A model generated the notes under the pieces. That model was not told the origin of the DNA and made no database searches. It saw only the letters and a list, made by a program, of their open reading frames with translations. 42,467 nt of DNA from Alectoria sarmentosa (lineage: Eukaryota > Ascomycota > Lecanoromycetes > Lecanorales > Parmeliaceae): assembly GCA_009733775.1 (NCBI GenBank), contig WOGZ01000286.1, positions 1 to 42,467 on the forward strand, given 5' to 3'. Positions 12,230-23,289 of the stretch are shown one piece after another (the stretch's first letter is position 1; each line of letters opens with the position of its first letter). The position numbers were made by a program, and so were the translations under genes.

Positions 12230-12951
12230 CTCACTTCTGCGCGACTGATAAAAGATAATATTTTTCTGAAATGTCGTTAATTTTGAGAGATCGAGGTTAT
12301 CGTCGAAGCTAGAGCGATGAGACGGAAAGGCGCTCACGGACTGAGGGATGCATGTGTGGTAGGCAGAACGGAAGACGGTGTATCTAGATGCCCAAGCTCA
12401 TTCAATGGCCGCAGGGAAATGATGGGATAAAATGCAACTGAATGATGAAGCCACACTTCAGAACGCGGCTCATATCGACGCTGCCACATGGCGGCCAGAT
12501 AGAAAGCATCATTCCTTGATACCACTTGCAACGATTGGCCGAACTTTCAAACAAACGCGTTTCGGAAGGTTGCGCTTCCGCTAGTCTTTTCATTCTGTAA
12601 CGGCAGAAAACAGAGGTGGTCGGCTGGCACCACAATGCTCTGGTAAGTCGGGGAAATGGCTCGTGTCCCACCAATCTTAGCATGGACCGCCTCCATTCCA
12701 CCTCCAAAGAACCGCGAGATTACTCTTCAAATGTTCTGCCAGGCAAGCCAGAGGAAGTCAGTTCTGACGCCATAGAATTCACTAAGTGATTTTTGCATTC
12801 ACTGTTCCAATGCCCGCGCGCATTCAAGCTTCAAGTATCAAGTTCTTTAGCATACAAAATCAAATGGTAATCGATTCAGTCTCATCGCTCAAAAAGAAGT
12901 CGCGAACCTTCTTGACGATACCAAGATTCAAGCACAATGTCATACTCGCAT
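12230..12951. other. Intergenic region between convergent RER1 and catalase genes
   Basis: About 0.72 kb of GC-balanced DNA between two stop codons. It must hold both 3' UTRs and polyadenylation sites. A 101-codon minus-strand open frame (12402-12707) is present but shows no recognisable domain, so I do not call it a gene. Confidence 0.6.
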
Positions 12952-14739
12952 CTACAGCCTCGCTTGGGCATTGCCAGCAGCTTGACTCTGCGGATGTGGT
13001 GATAATGGTTCAGTAGCCTCTTCGATTCTTTTGCCAAGAGTTTTGTTAATTTTGGTGAACATCTCATAAGTCCTTTGCCTGACGGCTGGCTTCGCCGCAC
13101 TCAGATGCCCGGCGACATTGCCAACGAAATTGTCTTGTTGGCCCTCTTGTTTCCCGAGCACCTCCCAAAGCATTGCTGGCTGGACAAAGTCCTCTTCGGT
13201 AACTGGGAGCTGTTGGGCTACTGCCGCCCCTGCCCACTTCTCATGCTCTTGGCTGGGCTTTACCGGTTTGTATGTCATATTTCGGTAGGTGGATGGGTAA
13301 TTAGGATTAGCGCCGTAGTTGCCGTTGACTGCCATTATGCCGTCACGCTGATAGGGATTGAAGGCACGGAGAGGTTGGTTGACGGGAATTTGCTGATAGT
13401 TGACGCCGAGGCGATGGCGGTGGGTATCTGGGTATGAGAAGAGGCGCGATTGCAGGACAGGATCTGCAGAAGGTTCGACGCCAGGAACCATATGGCTAGG
13501 GGAGAATGCCACCTGCTCGATTTCTGCGAAGTAGTTCTCTGGGTTTCTATTGAGGGTGAATCTACCAAAGGGCCTTAATGGAACATCTTTTTGCGGCCAA
13601 ACCTTGGTCAAATCGAAGATATTCCAACGAAAACTCTCCGCTTGTTCAGGGCTGAGGACCTGCAGAAAGCAGGTCCAGCTTGGATACTCGCCGTCTTGGA
13701 TGGAATTGAAGAGGTCTTGTGTGTGCCAGTCTGGATTTTCCGCAGCCATGTTACCTGCTTCAGCATTCGTAAAGGTCTTGCTGCCGAGGTCGGTCTTGCA
13801 GTGAATCTGAACGTAGTTGAAGGTGCCGTCTGGCTTGGTTAGCTTGTAGGTGTGACCTGAATAACCGTTCATGTGGCGGTAGGAGTATGGAGTGCCACGG
13901 TCGGAAAAGAGATGCATGACCTGGTGGGCGGACTCTTGGTGGGTGGAGAGGTAGTCCCAGAACCTGGGCATGCTCAATACATGGACAATCTCAACGGAGT
14001 ATCTTCCACTCACATTGTCGCATCTTTCAAATTGGTCTGTGGATTTCGCTTTTGGGTATGAATGAAAATGGGAAATTTGGAGGGATCGCGGAGGAAAAAG
14101 ATGGGGGTATTGTTGAACACCCAGTCCCAATTCCCCTCCTCGGTATAGAATTTGAGAGAGAAGCCTCGAGGATCTCTTGCTGAGTCAGGCGATCCCTTTT
14201 CTCCTCCAACGGTAGAAAAACGAGCGACGCATTTGGTCCTCTTTCCAATATCGTTCAGCATGTCCAATGAGGTCTAGTGGATGTCAGCATTGAGGTTTGC
14301 GAAGTTCTTCGCACAAGCTCACTAGATCACTGATATCGTGTGTTACTTCGAACTCCCCATAAGCACCTGCGCCCTTTGCATGCACGACACGTTCTGGTAT
14401 ACGTTCACGATCGAAATGGGCCAGGAGGTCAATCAAATGGAAGTCTTGCAGCAAGAGAGGACCATTTTGCCCAACTCTCTGGGAGCTCTCGGGATCTGTG
14501 CAGGTTTTAGATTCAGCATTGCTTCGCGAGGGCAGGAGACTGAACGCTGAGGCCCAATACAGGGACCACGAAAGCCTTGGGTTTTGGATAAGGGTCCACC
14601 AGACCAGACGTTGGGATAGATGAGTGGTGAAGAATCACTTGGAAATGTACGAACCGTTGACAGGACAGCCGTTGGAGGTTGTATAGATAGGCTTTTCCTC
14701 ATAGCGGAGGGTACCTGCGGGCTTATCATTGGCAACCAT
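12952..14739 (-). CDS. CTA1: Peroxisomal small-subunit catalase
   Basis: A haem catalase that converts hydrogen peroxide to water and oxygen. Exons 14655-14739, 14323-14495, 14014-14273 and 12952-13963 join in frame to 509 residues; introns are 159, 49 and 50 bases. The distal haem His is in RVVHAKG (His67), the distal Asn in VFNNTPIF (Asn140), and the proximal haem Tyr in RLFSYPDTHRHRLG (Tyr350), spaced as in bovine catalase (75, 148, 358). Its length and lack of the extra C-terminal flavodoxin-like domain mark the small-subunit clade. It ends in Ala-Arg-Leu, a PTS1-type signal, so peroxisomal import is expected. The start codon is directly followed by VANDKPAGTLRY. The first intron is unusually long, with a GTTCGT donor, and is the least certain junction. 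The symbol follows yeast use. Confidence 0.94.
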
Positions 14740-15093
14740 GGTGAGAGATGTGATGGTATGTTGGGATGTTTTGTTATAATAACAAGGCAAGACGGTTTGG
14801 AGGCAGTGAGTGGGAAGAAGTGGCGGCCCTAGATTTATATACCTACGAGTAAGTTAGGTACTGTACTCACTCTCACACTTGACTCTAGAGTCTTGAGTAT
14901 CCATGGGCATGCAGTCGGCGAAGCTTCTTCTGACTGGCGGATGCCGATGCCACCAATCAACATGCTTGATTCGAAGACGCCCAACGTTACCTGTTTACCT
15001 ACGAGCCTAGAGTCTAAAGTACCTAAGGTATCTCACTTATCTCTCGGCTAAGGCTTGGCTTGGCTTGGCTAGCTCCAAAGTACCCGAGCATTA
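14740..15093. promoter_or_regulatory. Upstream region of the catalase gene
   Basis: About 350 bases of unmutated DNA upstream of the catalase start, presumably containing its promoter. Visible features are TACCTA/TAGGTA-type repeats near 14840-14860 and 15000-15030 and a short GGCTT tandem at about 15052-15070. No stress-response element could be assigned with confidence. Confidence 0.4.
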
Positions 15094-15121
15094 CAGGGGT
15101 AGGCAAATTGCGCAATATGCT

Positions 15122-15142
15122 CACCGTTGCATGCAAATTGCA
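15122..15142 (+). repeat. 21-base direct repeat, left copy
   Basis: It is identical to 16671-16691 in the same orientation and contains the palindrome TTGCATGCAA. AAATTGCGC precedes both copies by a few bases, so similarity extends to about 38 bases with a gap. It lies in the unmutated left end of the 15094-16741 element. Confidence 0.85.
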
Positions 15143-16670
15143 GTATTAATGCACTTGCATGCAATTGCTGATGTAAAGTTAGGGTTAAGGTTATACTTCG
15201 CACATATCTCCCATAAACATTGTGCTTCACATATATATATATGTTTATTTACATATTATATAATTAATTAACATTTCTTTTATAATTATGTTTTATTTTA
15301 TTTTAAATAATTTTAAATCGAAAAATATAATTATTAAAAAGACTTTTTATTAAATTATTAATATTTAATTTAAAAACTCTCGCAAAATTTGCAAATATTA
15401 TTATAAAAAAACTAATTTCAATATTATAAAATTATAAAATTATTTCGATAAATATAAATTATATCGTGATAATAAATTTTTTATTAAATTTATTAAAGAT
15501 TTATAATAATTTCTTTTAAATTTAATAATAATTATATTTTAAATTAAAATCGATTATTAAAAGCGTATTAAAATAGCAATTTATATAAATAATTCATTAT
15601 TTAATCATTATAAAAATTTATATATTAAAATTTATTTTAAACATTTCGACGATAAATTTATTTTTCTAAATTATAAACAATCAAGTGATTATATTTTAAA
15701 TAAATGTTACGATATTATATATATTAAAATAAATTTATAATTTAAAACTTTACGATAATTGAATTTTTATATAAATAAATTAAATAATATTTTAAAAAAA
15801 AGTTATTAATTATTTAACTCACGTATTATCGAAATGTGTTAAAAATTACACGTAAAATTAAGTAATACTTAAACGTGATTTGATGAAAATTTAATTATGA
15901 GATTTTAAGTATAAATGCATGTATATAAAAGTAAAAGATTAAATTATAACTTGATACGTTAATATAAAACTGAGTTATAAAGCTAATCTTAATTAATAAT
16001 AATTTAAAAGCGATTTAAGAGCGAATTATAACAAAATGTGATATTAATAAAAAATGTTTTTACATTTATTTCGAAATTAATAATTTCAAACTTATAAAGT
16101 AAATATATTATTTATATTTAAAAATTTTAAGCATTTCGAAGTTAATATAAAATATTTTTTATATATAAAAACTTTATATAAATATATATAAATAATTTAA
16201 TTACATTTTAAGACATTATAATTATGTTTTATTTTATATTTAATTAATTAACTCATTTTTTAATATAAGTTTTAAATAACTTAATTTTAAATAAATATGC
16301 GTAATTATTTAAAATTTAATTTTTATAAAAATTCGAAATAGTTTTAAACATATTAATTTAAATCGTTTATTATTTATTTATATTAATAAACGTATTTTAA
16401 ATAAATTAAATAAGTTTAAAGAAAAGAAATTATTTTGTATTTACAATATTTTAACCTTAAACGAGAAATTGATTACATTAAAAGAATTGTTATTATAAAT
16501 CGAATATGATAATAAGTTTATTAATACGAAAGATAAAGAAAATTATAATTAAAATATAAAAGATTTTAAAGAATAAGTCATTAAAGAAATTATTTAATCA
16601 TGTTTTTTATTGTTTTTAATTTCATGATAACTTTAAATATAATAAAAGTTTTAATGTAAATTGCGCCTCC

Positions 16671-16691
16671 CACCGTTGCATGCAAATTGCA
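16671..16691 (+). repeat. 21-base direct repeat, right copy
   Basis: Identical to 15122-15142. It begins only about 16 bases after the AT-rich core ends, so the change from mutated to unmutated DNA is abrupt. A related inverted palindrome (GCATGCAACATGCAA) lies closer to the right end, about 16716-16730. Confidence 0.85.
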
Positions 16692-16741
16692 ATCCAAATG
16701 CGGTTAATGTGCAATGCATGCAACATGCAATCCCACCCCTA

Positions 16742-17183
16742 GATCATAAATTAAGTACTTACTTACCCACATAGATACCTAAAACTACCTTTATGTAACC
16801 AATTCCATTAGAGCCCTAGTTCTCTTGAAAACTCGGTCATGGACATGGGATTGTCGCAATTGCCGTGTTTCATCGTCTACAATGCCTTTGATCTTGAGTG
16901 GGAATGTTGACGAGGTTGTTAATAGTATCTGCCCGCGTATGAACTTCAGGATAGAATAGGTCGCTCAGAATTTCAAGAGAATTTAGTGTAGGGCAAGACC
17001 AGCCGATCCAGCCAAGCATGACTGTCTCCAACCTGCAACCCGACTCCAAAGAATTGCATACAACGAAAGTTGCTTTGACTGTTTATTCCTCGTAAAGCAT
17101 GAGATAAATACAATCCTGATATTGGATCCATCTTTACTGGATTGAGAACAGTTTGAACAAGAGACGACGGTGCACCATCCGAA
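16742..17183. other. GC-balanced stretch, no gene recognised
   Basis: About 440 bases beside the element. No convincing frame or RNA gene was seen. A minus-strand frame of 92 codons (16983-17261) crosses into the next region without recognisable domains. It may be the decayed front part of the ankyrin-type gene downstream. Confidence 0.4.
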
Positions 17184-19261
17184 TGTTCGGATTTTAATCA
17201 TGAAGTATCTTCTTGAATCCCCGCCCCTCAGCACAGGGTACGAGTAAAGCACGTCATTCATATGTCTTCAAGACTGAGAGCAATTCTGATTGGACCTCGG
17301 AAGGTATGATGCTATAAGCCACGTGGACATTTCCGGCTGTACGGTCTCGGGGATTGAGACGCACAGTGACCTCACATGTTTACACGCTTTTGAGGCAAAA
17401 TAATGTAATAGAGCGAGGGCCACAGCAATCTCACCATTCATAACTTGAATTTTTGTCGTTTCGGAGACGGACGAGCCGAAAGGATGTGTCAAAGGAAACC
17501 GAGTATCAACCATGGATTTGTATATACACCAAACCTATATTGGTGCTTCCAAAACCTTGGAGCAAACAGCATTGCAAATGGAGACGGAAGAAAGGGAAGT
17601 TGACTAACCGCTCTTTCTCAACCAGTGGAGCCAGTGCAGCTTTCCGTGTCAATAGCAACTCTCCTCTCTTCAATGCAGACAGGACGATAGTAGGAAACCC
17701 GCTGTCAACCCAAACTCGATGGATTGATACATGTAGTAACATCGTGATGGAAGATGCTATGATATATTAGCCCGATGATACTCGTCATAGGCTCGAGGAT
17801 GAGACCAACAATTTTTCCATCTGGCAAAGCAAATACAAGACATTTGAATTTGGCAATACATGGAGCAGAAAAACGCAAAGGCTGCTACCGCGAGAAGCAT
17901 TATGAGTTGCCGGGTGCAATATGGTCTTCTCTGAGTATACTCGGAAGAAGATGTCGCTTTTCGATCCACATGCCCTGATGTTGCTCCTTTCCGACGAAAG
18001 CACTGAGGCCGCATGTATACGCTCCGTTCTGGAACAGATCCATCGACCAGCCAGTTGGTGTCTCAGGTTATTAATTACTGTCCAGGGGCCCCAGATGCCG
18101 CTGCAAAATTGCCAGGTATCTGTCCTGCCATGACCATATCAATGCTAGACCGTTGCCATCTGATGTCTTCAAGTCTAATGGCCGGCTGGGGTCTACCAGT
18201 TGGATCATGCCTTGGGGCAGGACGCTGATCCAAATTACGCGTCCAAATTCAAAGTGAGGAGATTGTTCACTACACAAAGCCTTCATCGAGGAGGACTCGG
18301 CATGACGCCTTCCAGCCTGTTGGCTCAGCATTTCGGTGACGGCGTAGAGGAAGACTGCGCTCAATCAGGCGATGCTTGACGTACTACTGAAGCAAGGCGT
18401 GGATATTCAATTAAGGGAGGTAGGAGGTAGTCAGGTCCTCCATGGTCTATGCAATAGTCACTCTCCGGTGAACGTCGACGTAAGGAAAAATGCGAACGAC
18501 GAGATTGTAGTCTTGACGTTGTTGCGCCGGAGCATCGACAGCAGTACTACGAACCACAACGGCGACTGCCCGCCGTACCTGGTTGCTATGGACTGCAACA
18601 AACAATTCATTTCCTTGATGCTGCTGAACGGAGCGAGACGTTTGTCCAGCGCGGGGCTTTTTCGGTTGCATAAGATCGTGGAAGGGTGGAGAAGGAATGA
18701 CCGGGTATGCGAGATGGTATCAGGAAACATGATGAGGCTTTTGAATATAGAAAGAGAAGATCAGAGTGGTAGTCTTACAGTACGCGTTCGGACATTGAGA
18801 GTCTATCGCAAGCTCCTCTGCGTGTGGTGTGATGGCGATGAGACACTAGATCTGGTCTTGGAAGCCGAAGAGCCCACGAACAGTGCCTTACTTGATATAA
18901 CGTTGAAGCCTTTAGAACACATGTAACGTCAAATGCCTTGACCGAAAAGAACGTCTACTTTTGCAAAAACTCTCCCTGAACATAGTTGTGGCAGGCTCGT
19001 CTGTAGAGGTTCTGCACTCTGCTTTCCGGCTTTCACTCCGAGAGGTTGGGTCTGTTCTAAACATTGCAATGTCACAGTAGCGATACTTATGCTGGACTCC
19101 TCTTATTGGGTGTTAACCCTGATTTCTTTGTGTACAAATCAGAAAGGATGATTGAAAGTCACGCTTCAATTAGTAATCAGCTCTGTAAAGTACTAGTACC
19201 AGTACATAGATGGCCTTCGATATTGAAGCTCAACGGTCATCAATCCTATCGATATTGGACC
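17184..19261 (+). pseudogene. Decayed ankyrin-repeat protein gene
   Basis: Ankyrin-like pieces appear on the plus strand in more than one frame. They are KYLLES near 17200-17217, HLNLAIHGAE near 17840-17870, the best-preserved stretch at 18372-18926 (LDVLLKQGVDI, then LTLLRRSIDSSTTNHNGDCP and ISLMLLNGARRL, spaced about one repeat apart) and AGLLLLGVNPDF near 19092-19127. The pieces are separated by stops and frame changes that I could not join by convincing GT..AG introns. The region is GC-balanced and not obviously RIP-mutated, so decay looks like ordinary frameshift and nonsense mutation. A functional gene with many small exons is not excluded. Fungal ankyrin genes belong to large, fast-evolving families, often beside repeats. 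Confidence 0.5.
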
Positions 19262-19345
19262 TGATGAAGCCCCCAGAAAGCGTACTCCTCCTCCTCGCAG
19301 CCATTACTTATGTTCCCTGATTGCGATGAATGCAAGCCGGAAACC

Positions 19346-20893
19346 ATGGCTCCCACAGCCATAGTCTTCTCTTCTCTGCCCTTCGTCGTCACTTTCCTCT
19401 TCGTCTCGACTTTGGTGCTTCAAAAGCTCTTTCCTTTTCTATCTGGTGAAGCCCAGTCTCTGAAGACTAGTGCGTATGCTCGGCCGTTTTCTTCCAATGC
19501 CAGCGAGGCTCGACCGATCATCAAACGCTTGTCCGCTTTAACCTTTGCTTCCACTGTTGCGTTGGCTGCAGTACTGACAGAATTGATACTGTGCGAAATA
19601 TCGAACACCATCAACCCTGCAGCTCGTGGACTGGTCTTCCGGGTGACCATATTGCTGCTTCTGTTCCTCCTTATAATCGCTATACCCTTCCTCGAGATCC
19701 ATTCGATCATCTCTGCCTCAGGATATGAATTCTCTGGAAAAACCAAAAGAAGGCTCAGGCTGGCATGGGTGTTACAGCTGGCTGGCTTCACGGCATGGCT
19801 TGGAGGGTTTTGGTGGAGTGGAGAGTGGTTACTACGTCGGCTTGGCCAGATCTCAGGGACTGGGAGCGCTCAAAGCCTCAGCGAGGCTTCTCTCGAGCGC
19901 ATTGGAGTAATTGGAATCTCAGTGATGTCTCTTCTCTCTGGATTCGCCTCTGTCAGCTCCCCGTGGCAGAACTTCTTTTCACGACCCAAGCTTGTTACGC
20001 AAGCTACCATTGTCCGTAAAGCAGCCGGCCTTGAGGCCACCCAGGATATGCTATCTGCCAAACGCTCTCGTTTGCGCGCTCTCGAACGCAAGATGTCTGA
20101 TGCACCTACAGAATCTTTCTTTCAGAAAGCCATTGGGTCTATTCGTCGCAACCCCGACTCCGCGGAGCGACAAGCTCTACTCCTTGAGATATCTGGCCTA
20201 GAAACCATGGCCGTCTCTCTTTCCACGTCCCATTCAAACCTTCAGTCTCGCTTTCAGCAACAAAACCGTTCGCGCACAGCCACAGGTCGCGTCCTTCTTA
20301 CAGCCTCGTACGCATTCTCGATTTTTTGCCTCTACCGAATTCTCACCACGACATTGACTGCCATGCGCCGCGCCCTAAGCGCACATCACTATTCCTCGCA
20401 AAATTTCAAGTCCTCTGACCCTGTGGACAATATACTCGCCTTGCTAGCCAAGCATTATGATCCCCACCTAGACCAAGCCGTCTGGGCGCGGCAGATATCC
20501 TTCTTCCTCTCCGGCCTCATACTCTTCGGTTCTTTGTCCTCGGTCATGCAGACCTTTCACCTTTTCGCTCACTTTTTCCCGAGCTTGCTGAAAACCATCC
20601 AGGCCAATCTTGCATTGGTAGTCGCGCAGGTGTCGGCTACGTACGTGATCAGTGCGGCGTTGATGCTGAGGGGAATGATGCCAGGAGCCGTGCTTGGCGA
20701 GGACTTGGGTGCTCTGGGGGGAAAAGATGGTGTGGCGTGGATCGATGGTTGGTTTGAGAGATGGTTCCTTGGCGGAGTTATCCTCACGGTAGTAGGGATA
20801 TGGGTAGGTAGGAAATTTGGGGGAAGTGATGATTGGGAAGAGGATGAATACGATGATGGGGGTGGATTGGAGGGAGGAAAGAGGTCACGATAA
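19346..20893 (+). CDS. Golgi pH regulator / ABA-GPCR-like membrane protein (GPHR family)
   Basis: A single-exon polytopic protein of 515 residues. Animal relatives (GPHR) act as Golgi anion channels that support acidification, and plant relatives (GTG1/2) were described as abscisic-acid-binding G proteins; the fungal role is less clear. About nine hydrophobic segments lie near residues 5-27, 57-80, 88-110, 135-155, 185-207, 315-335, 380-405, 425-450 and 470-490. The signature SVMSLLSGFASVSSPWQNF (~192-210) corresponds to the GPHR_N conserved segment, and the later membrane block fits the ABA_GPCR domain. A charged, probably coiled segment lies at ~228-315. The C-tail is acidic and Gly-rich (DDWEEDEYDDGGG). 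An ATG 36 bases upstream (19310) is in frame, but ACCATGGC at 19346 is the better start and leads directly into the first membrane segment. Confidence 0.85.
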   Translation: MAPTAIVFSSLPFVVTFLFVSTLVLQKLFPFLSGEAQSLKTSAYARPFSSNASEARPIIKRLSALTFASTVALAAVLTELILCEISNTINPAARGLVFRVTILLLLFLLIIAIPFLEIHSIISASGYEFSGKTKRRLRLAWVLQLAGFTAWLGGFWWSGEWLLRRLGQISGTGSAQSLSEASLERIGVIGISVMSLLSGFASVSSPWQNFFSRPKLVTQATIVRKAAGLEATQDMLSAKRSRLRALERKMSDAPTESFFQKAIGSIRRNPDSAERQALLLEISGLETMAVSLSTSHSNLQSRFQQQNRSRTATGRVLLTASYAFSIFCLYRILTTTLTAMRRALSAHHYSSQNFKSSDPVDNILALLAKHYDPHLDQAVWARQISFFLSGLILFGSLSSVMQTFHLFAHFFPSLLKTIQANLALVVAQVSATYVISAALMLRGMMPGAVLGEDLGALGGKDGVAWIDGWFERWFLGGVILTVVGIWVGRKFGGSDDWEEDEYDDGGGLEGGKRSR

Positions 20894-21261
20894 GTTTTAC
20901 AATTGTACGGCACAGAAGACCACCTGGTTCTGTCTGGATGACAGCTAGCAATATGAGATTATTCTGGCGATATTCATATATCAAGTCTATGAGACGCCAC
21001 GAGTACTTTGCCTGCGGTGGAGGCGCCCAAAACAGTGCACAATATAAACACCAATGAAGACGTTTGCGTTGTCCAAGGGGTTTTTATGACGCCACAATCG
21101 TAACACAACATGTTAATTGACAAGGGAATCGGGCACCTCAGACTGCCAATTTTCTGACAGCTTGCGTGCCTCGATGGATCTCAACTCATGGTTTCGCCGA
21201 GAACAGAACACACATGGAGTTCGAACCTCCAACATTGGTCTTCTTGCTTCAGCTACTACAA
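20894..21261. other. Intergenic region between convergent GPHR and CCS1 genes
   Basis: About 370 bases holding the two 3' UTRs. A tRNA-like T-arm is seen at 21215-21231, but no complete cloverleaf was found. No other feature was recognised. Confidence 0.6.
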
Positions 21262-21996
21262 CTACAACATCCCCTTCCCAACCATCTCTTCCCTCTCTTC
21301 CCACACCGTCTTCCCACTGCATCCACAGACCACCTTCTCATTCTCCCACACTCCAGCGCTCCTAGCCACCACACCGACGACCAACCCATCTCCTCCTTCT
21401 TCCCTCTCATCTCCCAGCTTCTCGACCACAACTCCCCTCCCCACCATCTCCCAAACCCTCCAATCTACCTCGCCGACCAGCGACCCCCTCCCATTCTCAT
21501 CCACTTCCAACTTCCCTAAGTTGCCCGTCTTGTCTCCTTCCAGGCCAGTAAATACACCGCCCATGCTCCCAGGAGCATTTGAGATATCACCACTTCGACG
21601 TATGCTCGCATTATAAGCCCCTTTGGGCAGGCCTGTGAGCGTCGCATCTAGCAGCGTTATTCGATCCGATAGTTCGATCAAGCGCGCCAGACCTCGGATT
21701 GGCGAGGCTTCAGGCACTGATGGCGGAGTTGGCGGAGGTGGGGTTTCGAGAATACACACTGCAGCGCTATTCGCCTTCCCAGAGCCACGAATGATGGCCG
21801 TTCTGCCAGTGCCTTGGATTGTGGATATAATAGCAGAGGGTGCCGCAGTGGACGTTGTGGTTAGAAGTTGCTTTGGGAGAGAAAAGTCGGTTTCCTGCAT
21901 GCCCGGGAGTTTAGACAAGGCGACGGAGATATCTTCAATGCAGGCATCGCAGTGCATAGGGACAGAGAAGGTAGCTTGGTAGGTGGGCAGCATCAT
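21262..21996 (-). CDS. CCS1: Copper chaperone for Cu/Zn superoxide dismutase
   Basis: It delivers copper to Sod1 and helps form its disulfide, acting in the cytosol and the mitochondrial intermembrane space. The single-exon frame gives 244 residues, close to yeast Ccs1/Lys7. Domain I has the copper motif MHCDAC (Cys16, Cys19). The central domain resembles SOD1 (DRITLLDATLTGLPKGAY, then GGVF). The C-terminal domain carries the essential Cys-x-Cys as CGC (Cys224, Cys226), followed by SGKTVWEERE and ending in GKGML, as in fungal relatives. Two adjacent ATGs begin the frame; either may be used. It is divergent from the uL13m gene and convergent with GPHR. Antisense frames in this stretch are shadows. 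Confidence 0.95.
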   Translation of the reverse strand: MMLPTYQATFSVPMHCDACIEDISVALSKLPGMQETDFSLPKQLLTTTSTAAPSAIISTIQGTGRTAIIRGSGKANSAAVCILETPPPPTPPSVPEASPIRGLARLIELSDRITLLDATLTGLPKGAYNASIRRSGDISNAPGSMGGVFTGLEGDKTGNLGKLEVDENGRGSLVGEVDWRVWEMVGRGVVVEKLGDEREEGGDGLVVGVVARSAGVWENEKVVCGCSGKTVWEEREEMVGKGML

Positions 21997-22477
21997 TTTC
22001 CCTCTTAGTGGGGAGAGAAGGTGTAATAGAGGGCTCCAGTTGACAGACAGGCGACACTTGTGTCAATGTTTCATTTCAAAACCAAATTACGCTTGATCCA
22101 TAGAGCCCAAGGCGGATAGAAAGGATAGGAGAGACGAGTTACTCGTAGATGGGAACAGAATTGGAGCTTCATGGCAGCGGTGTGTGCGGAGGAGCGGAGA
22201 AAAGGATTGGAAATCAAAATCTAATTCCGCCGAGCTTGGAGGAAGCTTTTCGATTCAATCCTCATCAGCACTGCTACTCGTCTCACCCAATGAATAGATA
22301 GATACACCATCTCCAACGTTGTCAAGCCCATCCCAGCCTCCACATGAGGTGAAACTCTCGTGGGAGCATCGACGGTCCTGTCCTGTTCAATTGGCATTGG
22401 CGTTGGCATTCCACTCAGCCTGCGCCCGAGACCTGACAGCCACCCTCCTCGATCAAGTGGTGGACCTTGAACCGAAC
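21997..22477. promoter_or_regulatory. Divergent promoter region between CCS1 and uL13m genes
   Basis: These 481 bases separate two divergent start codons and must contain both promoters and leaders. No clear TATA box or metal-response element could be identified. A GGCATTGGCGTTGGCATT-type imperfect repeat occurs near 22392-22409. No coding signal was recognised. Confidence 0.5.
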
Positions 22478-23099
22478 ATGTCGCAGACCATAGGTAAAGT
22501 ATGAGTATACTCTCTTCCTTCCATGCTCCGCTAACCATCCTTCCCATCAGACGCGCCTAGCTTACTCCCGAGCATGGCACCACGTCTCCCTCTCCACCCC
22601 CAACACACCCCCCCTAGGCCGCCTTGCCTCTCAAATCGCCATCATCCTCATGGGCAAGCACAAGCCGATTTGGGACCCATCGACAGACTGCGGAGACTAC
22701 GTTGTGGCTACCGATTGTACCGATGTGTACGCCACGGGGAGGAAGATGCAACAGAAGCTGTACTACAAGCAGACTACGAGGCCCGGAGCGCTAAAGTCGT
22801 TGAATATGGAGGGCATGATGAGGAAGTGGGGAGGAGGAGAGATTTTGAAGAGGGCGGTTAGTGGGATGTTGCCAAAAAATAAGCTGAGGAAGCCGAGGTT
22901 GGGGAGGTTGAAGGGTGAGTTCGATTTTGGACATGCTTGGTATATGGGATAGGTAATGACATGCTGACACGTGCTTGCTCTCTTAGTATTTGAAGGAGCA
23001 ACACATCCATATAAAGAGAACCTCATCAAATTTGACGGGCGAATACGAAGAAAAGAGCCAGAAGTGAAGACGGCGATGTTGAAGAATAAGTCAATATAA
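22478..23099 (+). CDS. MRPL23: Mitochondrial large-subunit ribosomal protein uL13m
   Basis: A component of the large subunit of the mitochondrial ribosome. Exons 22478-22498, 22551-22914 and 22987-23099 join in frame to 165 residues, against about 163 in yeast Mrpl23. Introns are 52 and 72 bases; the first has a GCTAAC branch site about 20 bases before its AG. The first exon encodes only seven residues (MSQTIGK), placed by family continuity into TRLAYSRAWHHVSL. Conserved uL13 blocks are LGRLASQIAIILMGKHKPI, CGDYVVATDCTDV, ATGRKMQQKLYY and the late LPKNKLRKPRLGRL followed by VFEGATHPY. It is convergent with the uricase gene, with 190 bases between stop codons. Confidence 0.93.
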
Positions 23100-23289
23100 T
23101 TAGCATATCCACAGCAGGGATTGTATTTCGAAAGCATCGGCTGACATTGCTGGAACTGGAGCTATTTGTACATAGAAGCTACAGAAATGGTATGCTGATA
23201 CCGACCTATTTCGCCACATGTGCTAAAGTTCTCTGTGCTGCTGTCCACTGACACCCTACCTGGCCCTGATATGAGGTCCCTGAATCGTT

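Larger units (their letters stand above)
15094..16741. mobile_element. hAT-like or composite element with intact ends and RIP-mutated core
   Basis: The left end reads CAGGGGTAGG and the right end reads, in reverse complement, TAGGGGTGGG, resembling short hAT terminal repeats. The flanking octamers GAGCATTA (15086-15093) and GATCATAA (16742-16749) match at 6 of 8 positions, a degraded 8-bp duplication at best. Both ends carry TTGCATGCAA-type palindromes, including a perfect 21-base direct repeat at 15122-15142 and 16671-16691. Between about 15,235 and 16,655 the core is AT-rich and RIP-like with no reading frame. Either this is one hAT-type element whose ends escaped mutation, or a small MITE split by insertion of another element. 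Confidence 0.55.

Noticed and set aside
15178..15192. Telomere-like TTAGGG within GTTAGGGTTAAGG
   Set aside because: Only a single exact TTAGGG unit; no array, so not evidence of a chromosome end or interstitial telomere.
19420..20213. Alternative frames inside the GPHR gene on both strands
   Set aside because: The 515-residue plus-strand frame has membrane segments and family signatures; the others are overlapping shadows.
21146..21238. tRNA-like structure: perfect T-arm (TGGAG-TTCGAAC-CTCCA at 21215-21231) with a 6-of-7 acceptor match upstream
   Set aside because: No A-box-like D-arm and no believable anticodon stem could be placed in the 62 bases between; a T-arm alone occurs by chance. 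A covariance-model tRNA search would decide.
21117..21982. Plus-strand Pro/Ser/Thr-rich frames opposite CCS1
   Set aside because: They are the antisense of the Gly/Glu/Val-rich CCS1 sequence, which has both cysteine motifs in the right places.
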